Part shown: positions 55,742 to 64,000 of the stretch, in pieces | Numbering within the stretch: position 1 is the stretch's first letter | Layout: each line of letters begins with the position of its first letter | Assembly: GCF_014640295.1 (NCBI RefSeq) | Contig: NZ_BMGR01000006.1 | Location: 186,001 to 250,000 of the forward strand | Length of the DNA: 64,000 nt | DNA from: Paenibacillus abyssi | GTDB taxonomy: Bacteria > Bacillota > Bacilli > Paenibacillales > Paenibacillaceae | Direction: 5' to 3' | Translations under genes and position numbers: made by a program | The notes under the pieces: generated by a model | Databases searched by the model: none | What the model saw: only the letters and a program-made list of their open reading frames with translations | Told to the model about the DNA's origin: nothing

Positions 55742-57544
55742 TTAAACAACCTTATCAAGCTTTAACACAAACGACTCCGGGGTTTTGCGCGAACCGGCAG
55801 CATCCGGACGGTAATACATGATTAACAACGATTCCGTCTCCAGGTCAATTGTCCCTGATGATATATATGCGTCCAGATCGAACGGCAGCTTCTCAATAAC
55901 AGCATGCTTGTGCAGTTCTTTCTCTCCTACTGCCAGCTTGGAGAAACCGCCTGGAACATTCTCAGGCCGCTCGGCCAGCTTTCTCATCCAGCTGCTCCAC
56001 TCGTCCTTATCCAACGCCACATCCCACCATATCTTGCGAGGCTTGTAGTTGTGATTGCGGAAATAGTCGTATTTCATTAATCCGAGCGCCACGTCAAGCT
56101 GCAGACGGTCCTTGATGCCCTCTATTGTCGAAGCCCGCTCCGTTAAGAAAGACCACAAGCGGGTGAACAAATCCTCGAGCTGGTGGCCAATCTTCTGCCA
56201 GCCCCTTTCCTCCCAGTAATCGCCGAACTGCTGGAAGAAGTCAAAGGGCGATTCAAATACGCGATCGATCAAATATAACAGCGTATGGTCCATCCGGTGC
56301 GCATTCCAATATTTCTCGAGCACATCTTCAACGCGCTTGATCCTTACGATATCCGAAAATGGCAGCAGGTCATTACCCAATATTTCGTAGGGCGCGCGAT
56401 CCATGTAGATGTAACCATGCTTTGGCGCATCATGCCGCATGCCCGTTCCCCGCAGCATTTTCAAGAAACCAAGCTGCAGCTCCTCCGGCCCGAGGGCGAA
56501 TACATCGTTAAAGGTTTTCCGGAACGTTGTATAATCCTCATGCGGAAGACCGGCGATCAAATCGAGATGCTGATCGATCTTTCCGCTTTCCTTGACCTTT
56601 GTCACCGTCCGGGTGAGCTTGGTAAAATTCTGGCGCCGCTGTACCGCTTCATTAGTCGGATCGTTTGTCGATTGCACGCCGATTTCAAATCGGAATATTC
56701 CCGGCGGGGCATGCTCAGCCAAATAATCCAGAACCTCCGGACGCATAATATCGGCGGTAATCTCAAATTGGAAGACACAGCCTTGATGATTCTCAATCAG
56801 AAAACGAAACATCTCCAGCGCATAATCCCGTTTAATGTTGAACGTCCGATCGACAAATTTAATCAGCTTGGCTCCAGAGGCGATCAAGTAGAGAATATCG
56901 GACTTTGTCCGTTCAATATCAAAATACCGCACGCCGACCTCGATGCTGGATAAACAGAACTGGCAGCTAAACGGACAGCCGCGGCTCGTCTCAAAATAGA
57001 TCACCCGATTCGCAAGAGTCGGCTTATCTTCCTCGAACCGGTGCGGCGAAGGCAGCCTAGCCAGATCCAGCTTTGGCCGCGGCGGGTTAACGATCACTTC
57101 GGACAGCCCCTCCTTCTGCTTGCGGTACGTCAATCCGAATACAAGATGGAACTTTTGCGTATCCCGAAGCTCGGTAAGCAGGTGATGGAAGGTCTCTTCC
57201 CCTTCGCCGACGACGATAAAATCGACTTCAGGCAAACGCCCCATCCAATATTCCATGTCATAGCTGACTTCCGGACCGCCCAGCACGATGCGCAGCTCCG
57301 GTTTGATTTTGCGCAGCATATTGATGACGGTAATCGTCTCTTCAATATTCCAGATGTAACAGGAAAACCCGACCACATCCGGATTGCGGGCGTATAGATC
57401 GGATACGATGTTCATCACCGGATCCTTAATTGTATATTCGGCAATATCGATATCAAATTCACCTTCGCTATAGGCTTTTAGGCACCGCAGTGCGAGCGAT
57501 GTATGAATATATTTGGCATTCAGCGTAGACAATACGACTTTCAT
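55742..57544 (-). CDS. B12-binding-domain radical SAM protein (DUF4080 type)
   Basis: The 600-residue protein has an N-terminal cobalamin-binding fold (KVVLSTLNAKYIHTSLALRCLK, GGPEVSYDMEYWM). A radical SAM core follows with SRGCPFSCQFCLSS (CxxxCxxC), FKFEIG-like and VFQFEITADI segments, and a large C-terminal DUF4080 region. Such proteins may carry out methyl transfer or related chemistry; no substrate is known. ATG 57544 follows GAGGG. Confidence 0.85.
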   Translation of the reverse strand: MKVVLSTLNAKYIHTSLALRCLKAYSEGEFDIDIAEYTIKDPVMNIVSDLYARNPDVVGFSCYIWNIEETITVINMLRKIKPELRIVLGGPEVSYDMEYWMGRLPEVDFIVVGEGEETFHHLLTELRDTQKFHLVFGLTYRKQKEGLSEVIVNPPRPKLDLARLPSPHRFEEDKPTLANRVIYFETSRGCPFSCQFCLSSIEVGVRYFDIERTKSDILYLIASGAKLIKFVDRTFNIKRDYALEMFRFLIENHQGCVFQFEITADIMRPEVLDYLAEHAPPGIFRFEIGVQSTNDPTNEAVQRRQNFTKLTRTVTKVKESGKIDQHLDLIAGLPHEDYTTFRKTFNDVFALGPEELQLGFLKMLRGTGMRHDAPKHGYIYMDRAPYEILGNDLLPFSDIVRIKRVEDVLEKYWNAHRMDHTLLYLIDRVFESPFDFFQQFGDYWEERGWQKIGHQLEDLFTRLWSFLTERASTIEGIKDRLQLDVALGLMKYDYFRNHNYKPRKIWWDVALDKDEWSSWMRKLAERPENVPGGFSKLAVGEKELHKHAVIEKLPFDLDAYISSGTIDLETESLLIMYYRPDAAGSRKTPESFVLKLDKVV

Positions 57545-57614
57545 TTCCTGTTCCCTCATTTTCATAAAGCAAAGTTGTATTCTATTGTACCGAATTCATC
57601 TGTAAAAAAGAAGA

Positions 57615-57643
57615 GGGACTGAACCGGCAGGCGGTTCAGTCCC
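57615..57643 (-). terminator. Terminator of the serine protease gene
   Basis: GGGACTGAACCG pairs with CGGTTCAGTCCC and TTCTTTTTT follows on the minus strand. Confidence 0.9.
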
Positions 57644-57652
57644 ATCAACACC

Positions 57653-59167
57653 TTAACTTCGAATATCAATATGCGCCCTGTCGCTAGCTTGAGCATGGAT
57701 AACCGGATAACTGACCTTCCACTTCCCGTCAGCCATGAGCGTTTTTTCATTAGCCGCAATGCCGCGCGGCTCATAACCAAACGTCTGCTCATAATAGACG
57801 AACATCTCAAACGGTTGATCCGGCAGCATCCGTTTTAACTCGGTGACCGCATCTACCGTCCACAGCCGCATATCCCCTGCAACGGCCTCCGAATAATACA
57901 TGTAGAAGGTCGGATCTATAGTGGCCGTAATGACGAGCCAGCCTTGTGCATCCCGCGTAACCTTCCAATCCCTGAGCGTTGTTATGCCCCTCATCGTTTG
58001 TATGCTGCCAAACGACTCTTTCATAACGGAGGCAATTTCGTCATTGGAAGCATTCGCCAGGCTGTCGGGAAGCGTTGACGGCAAAAACTTAGCGGTTTGG
58101 GTTCCACCTTTGTCAGCCAAACTAGCCATTAACATCTCTACATTATAGGAAGAAACGGCAAAGTTCAAATTTGCGCTCGAGCCTTCCACCTTTGAAGTTG
58201 TTATGCCGATCAACTGCCCGTTTTCATTGAATAAAGCGCCACCGGAGCTGCCATGGTCAATCGGGGCATTAATCTGTAAGTATTCGATATAGCCTTCATA
58301 ATGAAAATTACTGATAAGTCCTTCGGATACGGTATTCTGCATGCCCAGCGGACTACCGATCGCCACTACCCGATCTCCCTTGGCCAGATAATCGGTTCTC
58401 CCGATCTCGACCGGTTTAATGCCCAGCGGCCCAGAGGTTTCAATAATCGCCAGATCAGCTGTCTCATCGTATTCAACCAACCCTTTGATCTGCATCGAAG
58501 TCCCATCAAGCTTCCATACCGTCCCTGCAGTTGCACGCAGCATTACGTGGTAGTTAGTAAGTATCCAGCGGTCACCGATTACGACGCCGCTGCCCTGCGC
58601 GTAATCCGTTTCAATCATAACCACTTTATCATCATTCATAGCTACGATTTCCGCAGCCGTGTATTTCTCAAGCACGGGCGGTTTGGATAACTCTTCCTGC
58701 TGCGCTTCTAACGAAGTGATCGTTATCGTACGCTTCGCCTGTGACCATGATAGCTTCGCGCCGAGCGCTTCCCCAATAAATCTAAGCGGTACCATCGTTG
58801 TACCCCGCACCAGCTTCGCAGGCACTTGCAGCTTCACAGACTTGCCGTTGACAACACCTTGCTGTGAACCAACCTTCAAAGAGATCGTCGTAAAATCCTT
58901 TCGCGCGATGACCGTCCGGCTCTGCTGCTCCCAAGTGACTTGCGCGCCAAGAGCTTGAAAGATCGGGCGCATCGGCACAAGCGTCGTGCCCTTTTCTTGT
59001 ATTGGTGCCGGTTTAAACGAGATCTTGCTTCCATCTACATACACCTGAATGTCCGATTGGACTGTGGATGAAGCGGCGGCGGCACTTACCTGTCCTCCCA
59101 TGACAGGAGCGAACATCAGGCCAGCAGCTAACAGCGACAGCAACAGCTTGTGAGCGAGTTTTCTCAT
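57653..59167 (-). CDS. Secreted trypsin-like serine protease with copper-amine-oxidase N-domains
   Basis: The 504-residue protein has a signal peptide (1-31). Two copies of the CuAO_N1 cell-surface domain follow (about 38-95 and 100-152, with TTLVPMRPIFQALGAQVTW and TTMVPLRFIGEALGAKLSW). The protease domain has the triad His207 (LTNYHVM), Asp238 (TADLAII) and Ser308 (GSSGGAL). A C-terminal region of about 140 residues has no known motif. No PDZ domain is seen, unlike HtrA. It probably acts at the wall or outside the cell. Confidence 0.88.
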   Translation of the reverse strand: MRKLAHKLLLSLLAAGLMFAPVMGGQVSAAAASSTVQSDIQVYVDGSKISFKPAPIQEKGTTLVPMRPIFQALGAQVTWEQQSRTVIARKDFTTISLKVGSQQGVVNGKSVKLQVPAKLVRGTTMVPLRFIGEALGAKLSWSQAKRTITITSLEAQQEELSKPPVLEKYTAAEIVAMNDDKVVMIETDYAQGSGVVIGDRWILTNYHVMLRATAGTVWKLDGTSMQIKGLVEYDETADLAIIETSGPLGIKPVEIGRTDYLAKGDRVVAIGSPLGMQNTVSEGLISNFHYEGYIEYLQINAPIDHGSSGGALFNENGQLIGITTSKVEGSSANLNFAVSSYNVEMLMASLADKGGTQTAKFLPSTLPDSLANASNDEIASVMKESFGSIQTMRGITTLRDWKVTRDAQGWLVITATIDPTFYMYYSEAVAGDMRLWTVDAVTELKRMLPDQPFEMFVYYEQTFGYEPRGIAANEKTLMADGKWKVSYPVIHAQASDRAHIDIRS

Positions 59168-59380
59168 ACGTTTACGCTTCCTCCGAATTTGCCCTTTTTT
59201 ACCATACTAATCTATCGTACCATTCTTCTAAAACGTTTGTCTACGGAAAAAGCTTCCGGAAAATGATAGATAGAGAAGGTTAGAGAGCTGTGATAAACCT
59301 GCCGTCCTGCAGCATGGCATAAACCGCTTCACTCATGATATAGTGGTAAAAAACAAGAGCAAGGGCGGTCTTTACAAAAA

Positions 59381-60367
59381 ATGAACAAACACCGTTTTAA
59401 AAAGCCAGACGAGCAGCGCAAGAATAACAAATCGAGCAGACAATCGGCGGCTTCATCAATACCTCAGGGCCGGGCCCAAGCCAAACAAAGATTGTACAAA
59501 GTTGAAGAGCAATCAGAGTTGCTCGCTTTTCTGCTTCACAATCTTTCGAATAAGGGTCGAAACGCTGTAAAATCACTGCTGTCCCGCAAGCAGGTATCGG
59601 TCAATAACCATGTTGTGACGGCATATAATCACACGCTGCTCCCCGGACAGACCGTGTCCATCCGTATGGACAAAACAAGCGAAGCCCCTCCTCTGATCGG
59701 GCTCAAGATCCTGTTTGAGGATGAGGATATCATCGTTGTGCAGAAGGAAGCCGGCCTGTTGTCCGTTGCCTCTGCGCAAGAAGATGAACTGACGGCCTAT
59801 CGCCAGCTTACAGCGCATGTCCGCCTGGCTCATCCCGGCAACCGCATTTTTGTCGTGCATCGCCTTGATCGCGACACCTCGGGAGTCATGATGTTTGCCA
59901 AGAGCGAGAACGTGCAGCAAGCGCTGCAAAATTCTTGGCAGGACACTGTGCGGGAGCGCACTTATATTGCGCTTGTGGAAGGACAGGTCAAGAAACCGGA
60001 GGGGACCGTCTCATCCTGGCTGAAGGAAAGCAAAACATTGAAAATGTATTCCAGTCCGCACCCCAATGACGGACAGCATGCCGTGACCCATTATAAGGTC
60101 AGCCAGTCCAATCGAAATTTTTCCTTGTTGGAGGTTCACCTTGAGACCGGACGAAAAAATCAAATTCGCGTGCATATGGAAGACATCGGGCATCCCATCG
60201 TAGGCGATAAGAAATACGGCTCCAAATCAACAGCAATCGGACGCCTCGGACTGCATGCGCGCATCTTGGCCTTTGTTCATCCCCGAACAGGCGAGCTGCT
60301 TCGTTTTGAATCGGATATTCCGAAAGTGTTTCTGAAACCTTTCCGGGAAACTTCTCCCAACAAATAA
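59381..60367 (+). CDS. RluA-family pseudouridine synthase
   Basis: The 328-residue protein has a basic N-terminal extension, an S4-like RNA-binding domain (about 45-95, LLSRKQVSVNNHVV) and the RluA catalytic domain with the active Asp in HRLDRDTSGVM. NQIRVHMEDIGHPIVGDKKYG follows. It modifies rRNA or tRNA uridines; the exact target is not readable. Confidence 0.9.
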   Translation: MNKHRFKKPDEQRKNNKSSRQSAASSIPQGRAQAKQRLYKVEEQSELLAFLLHNLSNKGRNAVKSLLSRKQVSVNNHVVTAYNHTLLPGQTVSIRMDKTSEAPPLIGLKILFEDEDIIVVQKEAGLLSVASAQEDELTAYRQLTAHVRLAHPGNRIFVVHRLDRDTSGVMMFAKSENVQQALQNSWQDTVRERTYIALVEGQVKKPEGTVSSWLKESKTLKMYSSPHPNDGQHAVTHYKVSQSNRNFSLLEVHLETGRKNQIRVHMEDIGHPIVGDKKYGSKSTAIGRLGLHARILAFVHPRTGELLRFESDIPKVFLKPFRETSPNK

Positions 60368-60390
60368 GCCTATGTATCCTCGATGAAAAG

Positions 60391-60424
60391 AAAAGGGCAC
60401 CTGCCTTCGGCAGCCTGCCCTTTT
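60391..60424 (-). terminator. Terminator between the pseudouridine synthase and DUF3243 genes
   Basis: AAAAGGGC with CTGCC inside pairs with GGCAG and GCCCTTTT; the tetraloop-like CTTCGG is at its centre. T-runs on both strands suit the convergent genes. Confidence 0.88.
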
Positions 60425-60448
60425 CTTGATTCCCATATGATGTGATGA

Positions 60449-60796
60449 TTAAGAGACAGCCTGCTGCGACAAACGCACGAGCATATGCGCCAGCATATGG
60501 CGTTCTTCCTCTTTGCCGACCTTCCACAGCTCCTGCAGCAGCTTCTCTTCCCGGTTTCTGGGCTCCTCATGCTCCGCCAAGTAATTCGCCGCCTTCTCAG
60601 CAGCCTTAGCGAGCTGTTCTTCGCCTAATCCCAGCTTCTTGGCCATCTCAATTCGCTTGCCGAGATATTGGGTGAACAGATCGAAGTTTTCTAAAATTTC
60701 ATCCTTTTGCTCGCTGCCCATCCGGTTCAACGTATCTTCAACTTTTCCGATCTCGGCTTCTTTGTCCTTGTGAATTACATGATTGTGTTCTGACAT
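60449..60796 (-). CDS. DUF3243 protein
   Basis: The 115-residue helical protein (ILENFDLFTQYLGKRIEMAKKLG, LAKAAEKAANYLAEHEEPRNREEKLLQELWKVG) matches DUF3243 of spore-forming Firmicutes. Function is unknown. ATG 60796 follows AAGGAGGC. Confidence 0.85.
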   Translation of the reverse strand: MSEHNHVIHKDKEAEIGKVEDTLNRMGSEQKDEILENFDLFTQYLGKRIEMAKKLGLGEEQLAKAAEKAANYLAEHEEPRNREEKLLQELWKVGKEEERHMLAHMLVRLSQQAVS

Positions 60797-60967
60797 ATGA
60801 ATGCCTCCTTATCGTAATAAAATGTTGACAACCCCTAATTACCCCCGAAAAAAAAGGATGAATCAACCACAGCAGCTCGTGTTAAAAATGACGGCGGGCC
60901 CATTCATCGGTATAATAGTGAAATCAGCAGAACAGTAAGAACAAGCTCATCAGAAAGGAATAGATGT

Positions 60968-61969
60968 ATGATACGATTTGGCGTCATCGGAACGAATTGG
61001 ATTACCGAGGCATTTATCGAAGCTGCCCGGCAGCTTGCAGATTTTCAGCTTACCGCGGTTTATTCCCGCACGGAGGAAAAGGCAAATGAATTTGCCGCCA
61101 AACACGGCATAACACACATTTTCACCGATTTGGAGGCGATGGCATCAAGCGACCAGATCGATGCCGTATATATCGCCAGTCCGAACTCCTACCATGCAGC
61201 GCAAGCAATTATGTACATGAATCACGGGAAGCATGTTCTGTGCGAGAAACCACTGGCATCGAATGCACGCGAAGTACAAGCCATGATTAAGGCAGCCAAC
61301 AGCAATAACGTGGTATTGATGGAGGCATTAAAATCGACATTGCTGCCTAACTTCATATCTATTCAGCAGCATCTGCACAAAATAGGGCCTGTCCGCCGTT
61401 ATTTCGCGAGCTACTGCCAATATTCTTCACGTTACGACGCTTATAAGCAAGGGACGATCCTAAACGCCTTTAATCCGGTCTACTCTAATGGCGCTCTGAT
61501 GGATCTGGGCATCTACTGCCTCTACCCAATGATTGGATTGTTCGGCAAGCCGGACACTGTGCAAGCCAATGCGGTTATGCTTGACTCCGGCGTTGATGGA
61601 GAAGGCAGTATCCTGTTGAAATATGAAGGCATGGATGCGGTCGTTATGTACTCCAAAATCACCAATTCCTATGTCCCCTCCGAAATTCAGGGAGAGAACG
61701 GAAGCATCATCATGAATAAAATCAGCGAACCGGACAAGGTGGAAATCCGCTACCGCGACGGCAGCGTAGAAGATATCTCACAGCCGCAAAATAACAGCAC
61801 GATGTTTTACGAGGCCGAGGAATTCATCAACCTGATCAAGAGCGGAAAGCTCGAGTCGGTGAATAACGCTCATGCCAACTCCATCGCCGTAATGGAGGTT
61901 ATGGATCAGGCAAGACGGCAAACAGGGCTTATTTACCCGGCGGATACAGCCATGACAAGCGACAGCTAA
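60968..61969 (+). CDS. Gfo/Idh/MocA family oxidoreductase
   Basis: The 333-residue protein has a modified Rossmann start IRFGVIGTNWITEAFIEAA, the HVLCEKPLASN motif with the catalytic-region Lys, and the substrate-domain GALMDLGIYCLYPM. It resembles the YulF/YrbE group. The substrate is unknown. ATG 60968 follows GAAAGGAATAG. It has no close relation to the oxidoreductase at 15830 beyond the family. Confidence 0.87.
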   Translation: MIRFGVIGTNWITEAFIEAARQLADFQLTAVYSRTEEKANEFAAKHGITHIFTDLEAMASSDQIDAVYIASPNSYHAAQAIMYMNHGKHVLCEKPLASNAREVQAMIKAANSNNVVLMEALKSTLLPNFISIQQHLHKIGPVRRYFASYCQYSSRYDAYKQGTILNAFNPVYSNGALMDLGIYCLYPMIGLFGKPDTVQANAVMLDSGVDGEGSILLKYEGMDAVVMYSKITNSYVPSEIQGENGSIIMNKISEPDKVEIRYRDGSVEDISQPQNNSTMFYEAEEFINLIKSGKLESVNNAHANSIAVMEVMDQARRQTGLIYPADTAMTSDS

Positions 61970-62008
61970 GCAAGCTGTGCCGACTGCAGCCGCCCTATTG
62001 CAAGACAG

Positions 62009-62062
62009 CAGCAAGGGACTTCCCAGGCGTTTCACGCCGATGGGCAGTCCCTTGCTGTTTTT
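62009..62062 (+). terminator. Terminator of the oxidoreductase gene
   Basis: CAGCAAGGGACT (62009-62020) pairs with AGTCCCTTGCTG (62046-62057) and TTTTT follows. Confidence 0.9.
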
Positions 62063-62081
62063 ATACAAAGCGAAGTGAGAT

Positions 62082-62771
62082 TCAACCGCGGATGTCACTC
62101 TTGCGGAGGCGCTCAAAAAAGTAACGAAGCGCGATCCTCGCGCAAAATAACGAAAAGAACATGAACAGCATCGCCCAAACGAATGCCGGTATGCCTGTGG
62201 CTTGCTGTAGGCCGAATGCATCCCCTGCCTCCTGCGTCCTCGCAACGGAGAGAATCATCAGCCAAATTGGCCCCAGTACAGACTCTTCCAACGTGATAAA
62301 GGCGAGCAGCAGATAATAGATGCTTCTAATCATCCTGCCAAGCAGGTAGGCTATACCGTTTAATAGGACAAACCCGATAAGCCACCGCACACCGAATCCT
62401 TCGTGCACAAAAAAGATAAGCATCAGCAGCCCCATCAGCGAGATCAGGCACAGCCCCAGCTTTTCGTTACGCTTGGCATACAGATAGAACATCAGGACAG
62501 CAAACAAGGAAGCCGTAACGTAACCCATCAGCGTAACCGCGACTACGCTCCAGGAAGAACTGATTAATGAATAGGTAACCCCGCTATGATCCGCATTCAA
62601 TTCAATCCGCAGTACACGGCCGGATGACAGCAAAGTCATGATTGCATGGCCGAATTCATGAATCATCGTGTCCAAGGTACGAAAAAAGGTTGAGAACGGC
62701 AGCAGCCGTGTCAGAAATCCCGTGGCAATAAGCAAAACAACCGTAATAAACCACTTGTTTATTTCCTTCAT
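62082..62771 (-). CDS. M50-like membrane metalloprotease-fold protein
   Basis: The 229-residue protein has the zinc motif HEFGH in TLDTMIHEFGHAIMTLLSSGRV and about five membrane helices, the M50B-like peptidase form. A clear second-site Asp (NPDG/LDG) is not evident, so activity is uncertain. ATG 62771 has GGAAGGGTTTC upstream. Confidence 0.78.
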   Translation of the reverse strand: MKEINKWFITVVLLIATGFLTRLLPFSTFFRTLDTMIHEFGHAIMTLLSSGRVLRIELNADHSGVTYSLISSSWSVVAVTLMGYVTASLFAVLMFYLYAKRNEKLGLCLISLMGLLMLIFFVHEGFGVRWLIGFVLLNGIAYLLGRMIRSIYYLLLAFITLEESVLGPIWLMILSVARTQEAGDAFGLQQATGIPAFVWAMLFMFFSLFCARIALRYFFERLRKSDIRG

Positions 62772-62914
62772 GAAACCCTTCCTTTCCGTTCCGCTTGCAT
62801 TCATATTAATCGTAACGCACGACCCCGGTCTGGCGAATGTTAAAGGAATTCCTCGTTTTATGTTGAATTGTAACAATAACTGTCGTCAATTCATAGATAG
62901 CGAGGTAGTCTTAC

Positions 62915-64000
62915 ATGAGTTGCATGAAAAAGCTGAAGTTTGCAATGATTATGTTTATGGCCATTCTATTAACCCTTAGTACAATTCCGGCATCACCCGC
63001 CGCGGCCGCCAAAGCGGCAAGCGGTTACATCGTTAGCCCCAAGCAAGTCTACACGTACGATATCATGGTTCGTGATTTACAAGCACTGTCGGAGCGGTAC
63101 CCGGGCTTGATTGCCACCGGCTCCATTGGCACAAGCGAATACGGCAGAGAGCTATGGCATATCGATGTAGGCAAAGGCCCGGCAATTATTCTGCTTAACG
63201 GCTCGCATCATGCAAGAGAATGGATAACGACAATCCTGCTGATGACGATGGCCGACCGGTACGCGCTTGCTTATGTGCAAAATGCGAAATGGGGCGCTTA
63301 TTCCGTTAGGGACCTGCTTGATCAGGTCACCTTCCGTTTTGTGCCGATGGTGAATCCTGACGGCGTGACATTGCAGCAGAAGGGGCTGGCTGCGTTTCCC
63401 AAGGCGGAACGCGCCAAGCTGCTGAAAATGAACGGTGGGAGCGCCAATTTTAAAAGGTGGAAAGCCAACGCGAAGGGCATTGACCTCAACCGCCAGTATC
63501 CTGTGGATTGGGAAGGCATTCGCAACCCCGCTCCCGGCCCAAGTTATATGAACTACAAGGGCGCCAAACCAATGCAGGCCAAGGAAACGCAGGCGATGAT
63601 AGAATTTACGCGCAGCAGCGGGGCGGAGCTTGCGGTCGCTTATCACTCGTCGGGTGAAATTCTGTACTGGAACTATAAAACCCCGGCGGAGCATCTCTCC
63701 CGTGACCGTAAAATAGCAAACCAATACGCATCGATGACAGGCTACAGATTAGTGAAGCCTTCAGCCAATCCTTCCGGCGGCGGATTCACGGACTGGTTCA
63801 TCTCTCAATTCGGAAGGCCGGGACTGACGCCAGAGCTGGCCCGCGCCGCCGGTGGAACTAACGTACCGCTCTCGGAATGGGAGCGCATATGGAAACAGCA
63901 CCGCAATACCGGCTGGATGCTTGCGGCAGAAGCTGCCGAATTGTGGCTGAATCGACAGCAGGCCGTTAAAGTGAACGAATCCGTTCGCTTAACGGCAGAT
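62915..64000 (+). CDS. M14 zinc carboxypeptidase, 3' end outside window
   Basis: ATG 62915 follows GAGGTAGTCTTAC. A signal peptide (to about residue 32, ASPAAAAKA) precedes an M14 domain: GSHHAREW (zinc ligands His99 and Glu102), NPDGV, GIDLNRQYP, VAYHSSGE with the third zinc His, and TPELAR with the catalytic Glu. It cleaves C-terminal residues from peptides, or gamma-D-glutamyl bonds in peptidoglycan fragments if it is a DL-endopeptidase-like member. The frame stays open to the window end, where a possible second domain begins (KVNESVRLTAD). Confidence 0.88.
   Translation, partial: MSCMKKLKFAMIMFMAILLTLSTIPASPAAAAKAASGYIVSPKQVYTYDIMVRDLQALSERYPGLIATGSIGTSEYGRELWHIDVGKGPAIILLNGSHHAREWITTILLMTMADRYALAYVQNAKWGAYSVRDLLDQVTFRFVPMVNPDGVTLQQKGLAAFPKAERAKLLKMNGGSANFKRWKANAKGIDLNRQYPVDWEGIRNPAPGPSYMNYKGAKPMQAKETQAMIEFTRSSGAELAVAYHSSGEILYWNYKTPAEHLSRDRKIANQYASMTGYRLVKPSANPSGGGFTDWFISQFGRPGLTPELARAAGGTNVPLSEWERIWKQHRNTGWMLAAEAAELWLNRQQAVKVNESVRLTAD

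Overview
The window looks like chromosome of a spore-forming, moderately GC Gram-positive of the Paenibacillus type. The evidence is Firmicute-specific gene sets and signals: an ilv-leu operon behind a leucine T-box, the sigma factor SigI with its anti-sigma RsgI, DUF3243, an mnmL-mnmM pair, infC with an ATT start and an L20-type leader, a Bacillus-type Fnr with C-terminal cysteines, and a perfect PerR box. No rRNA or tRNA gene was seen. The species assignment is inference.

Layout. 1-5.6 kb: a leftward sugar operon (binding protein, two permeases, a GH66 dextranase-like lipoprotein, the start of a sensor kinase) behind a near-consensus cre site. 5.6-15.8 kb: a scarred accessory region. It holds a broken acetyltransferase, a GHKL ATPase, a decayed IS3-family element, a hairpin-rich stretch, an OLD-family ATPase/TOPRIM nuclease, a second prolyl-tRNA synthetase that is a pseudogene although its promoter and T-box remain, an ISNCY-type transposase fragment and a truncated GH13 glucosidase. 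15.8-21.9 kb: an oxidoreductase/AraC pair, then an oxygen/redox signalling block (HemAT globin transducer, response regulator, Fnr, PAS histidine kinase) with two Fnr-type boxes. 21.9-30.8 kb: methionine aminopeptidase, DedA, a GntR-UxuA-SDR-Nif3 hexuronate operon, a YuiH-like molybdoenzyme, an MFS transporter and leucyl aminopeptidase. 30.8-36.1 kb: a KinB-like kinase, RsgI and SigI with a candidate SigI-type autoregulatory promoter, a CxxC protein, and peroxiredoxin with a PerR box. 36.2-45.2 kb: ilvB-ilvH-ilvC-leuA, an inserted two-component pair, then leuB. 45.2-64 kb: mostly housekeeping genes (infC-rpmI-rplT, trmB, mnmL-mnmM, manA, an RluA synthase) with a GT2 glycosyltransferase, a PAP2 phosphatase, a trypsin-like protease, a radical SAM/B12 protein, an M50-like protein and a partial M14 carboxypeptidase.

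The most interesting signals are three. First, an unannotated locus at 46.23-46.56 kb with a 28-residue holin-like toxin and a convergent antisense RNA, each with its own promoter and sharing one terminator hairpin; this looks like a type I toxin-antitoxin system. Second, the GHKL ATPase/OLD nuclease pair in the scarred island, a candidate defence locus. Third, the Fnr box placed at an activator position in front of the HemAT gene, which would tie an oxygen-sensing chemotaxis protein to anaerobic control. All family assignments were made by reading motifs; no database search was run.
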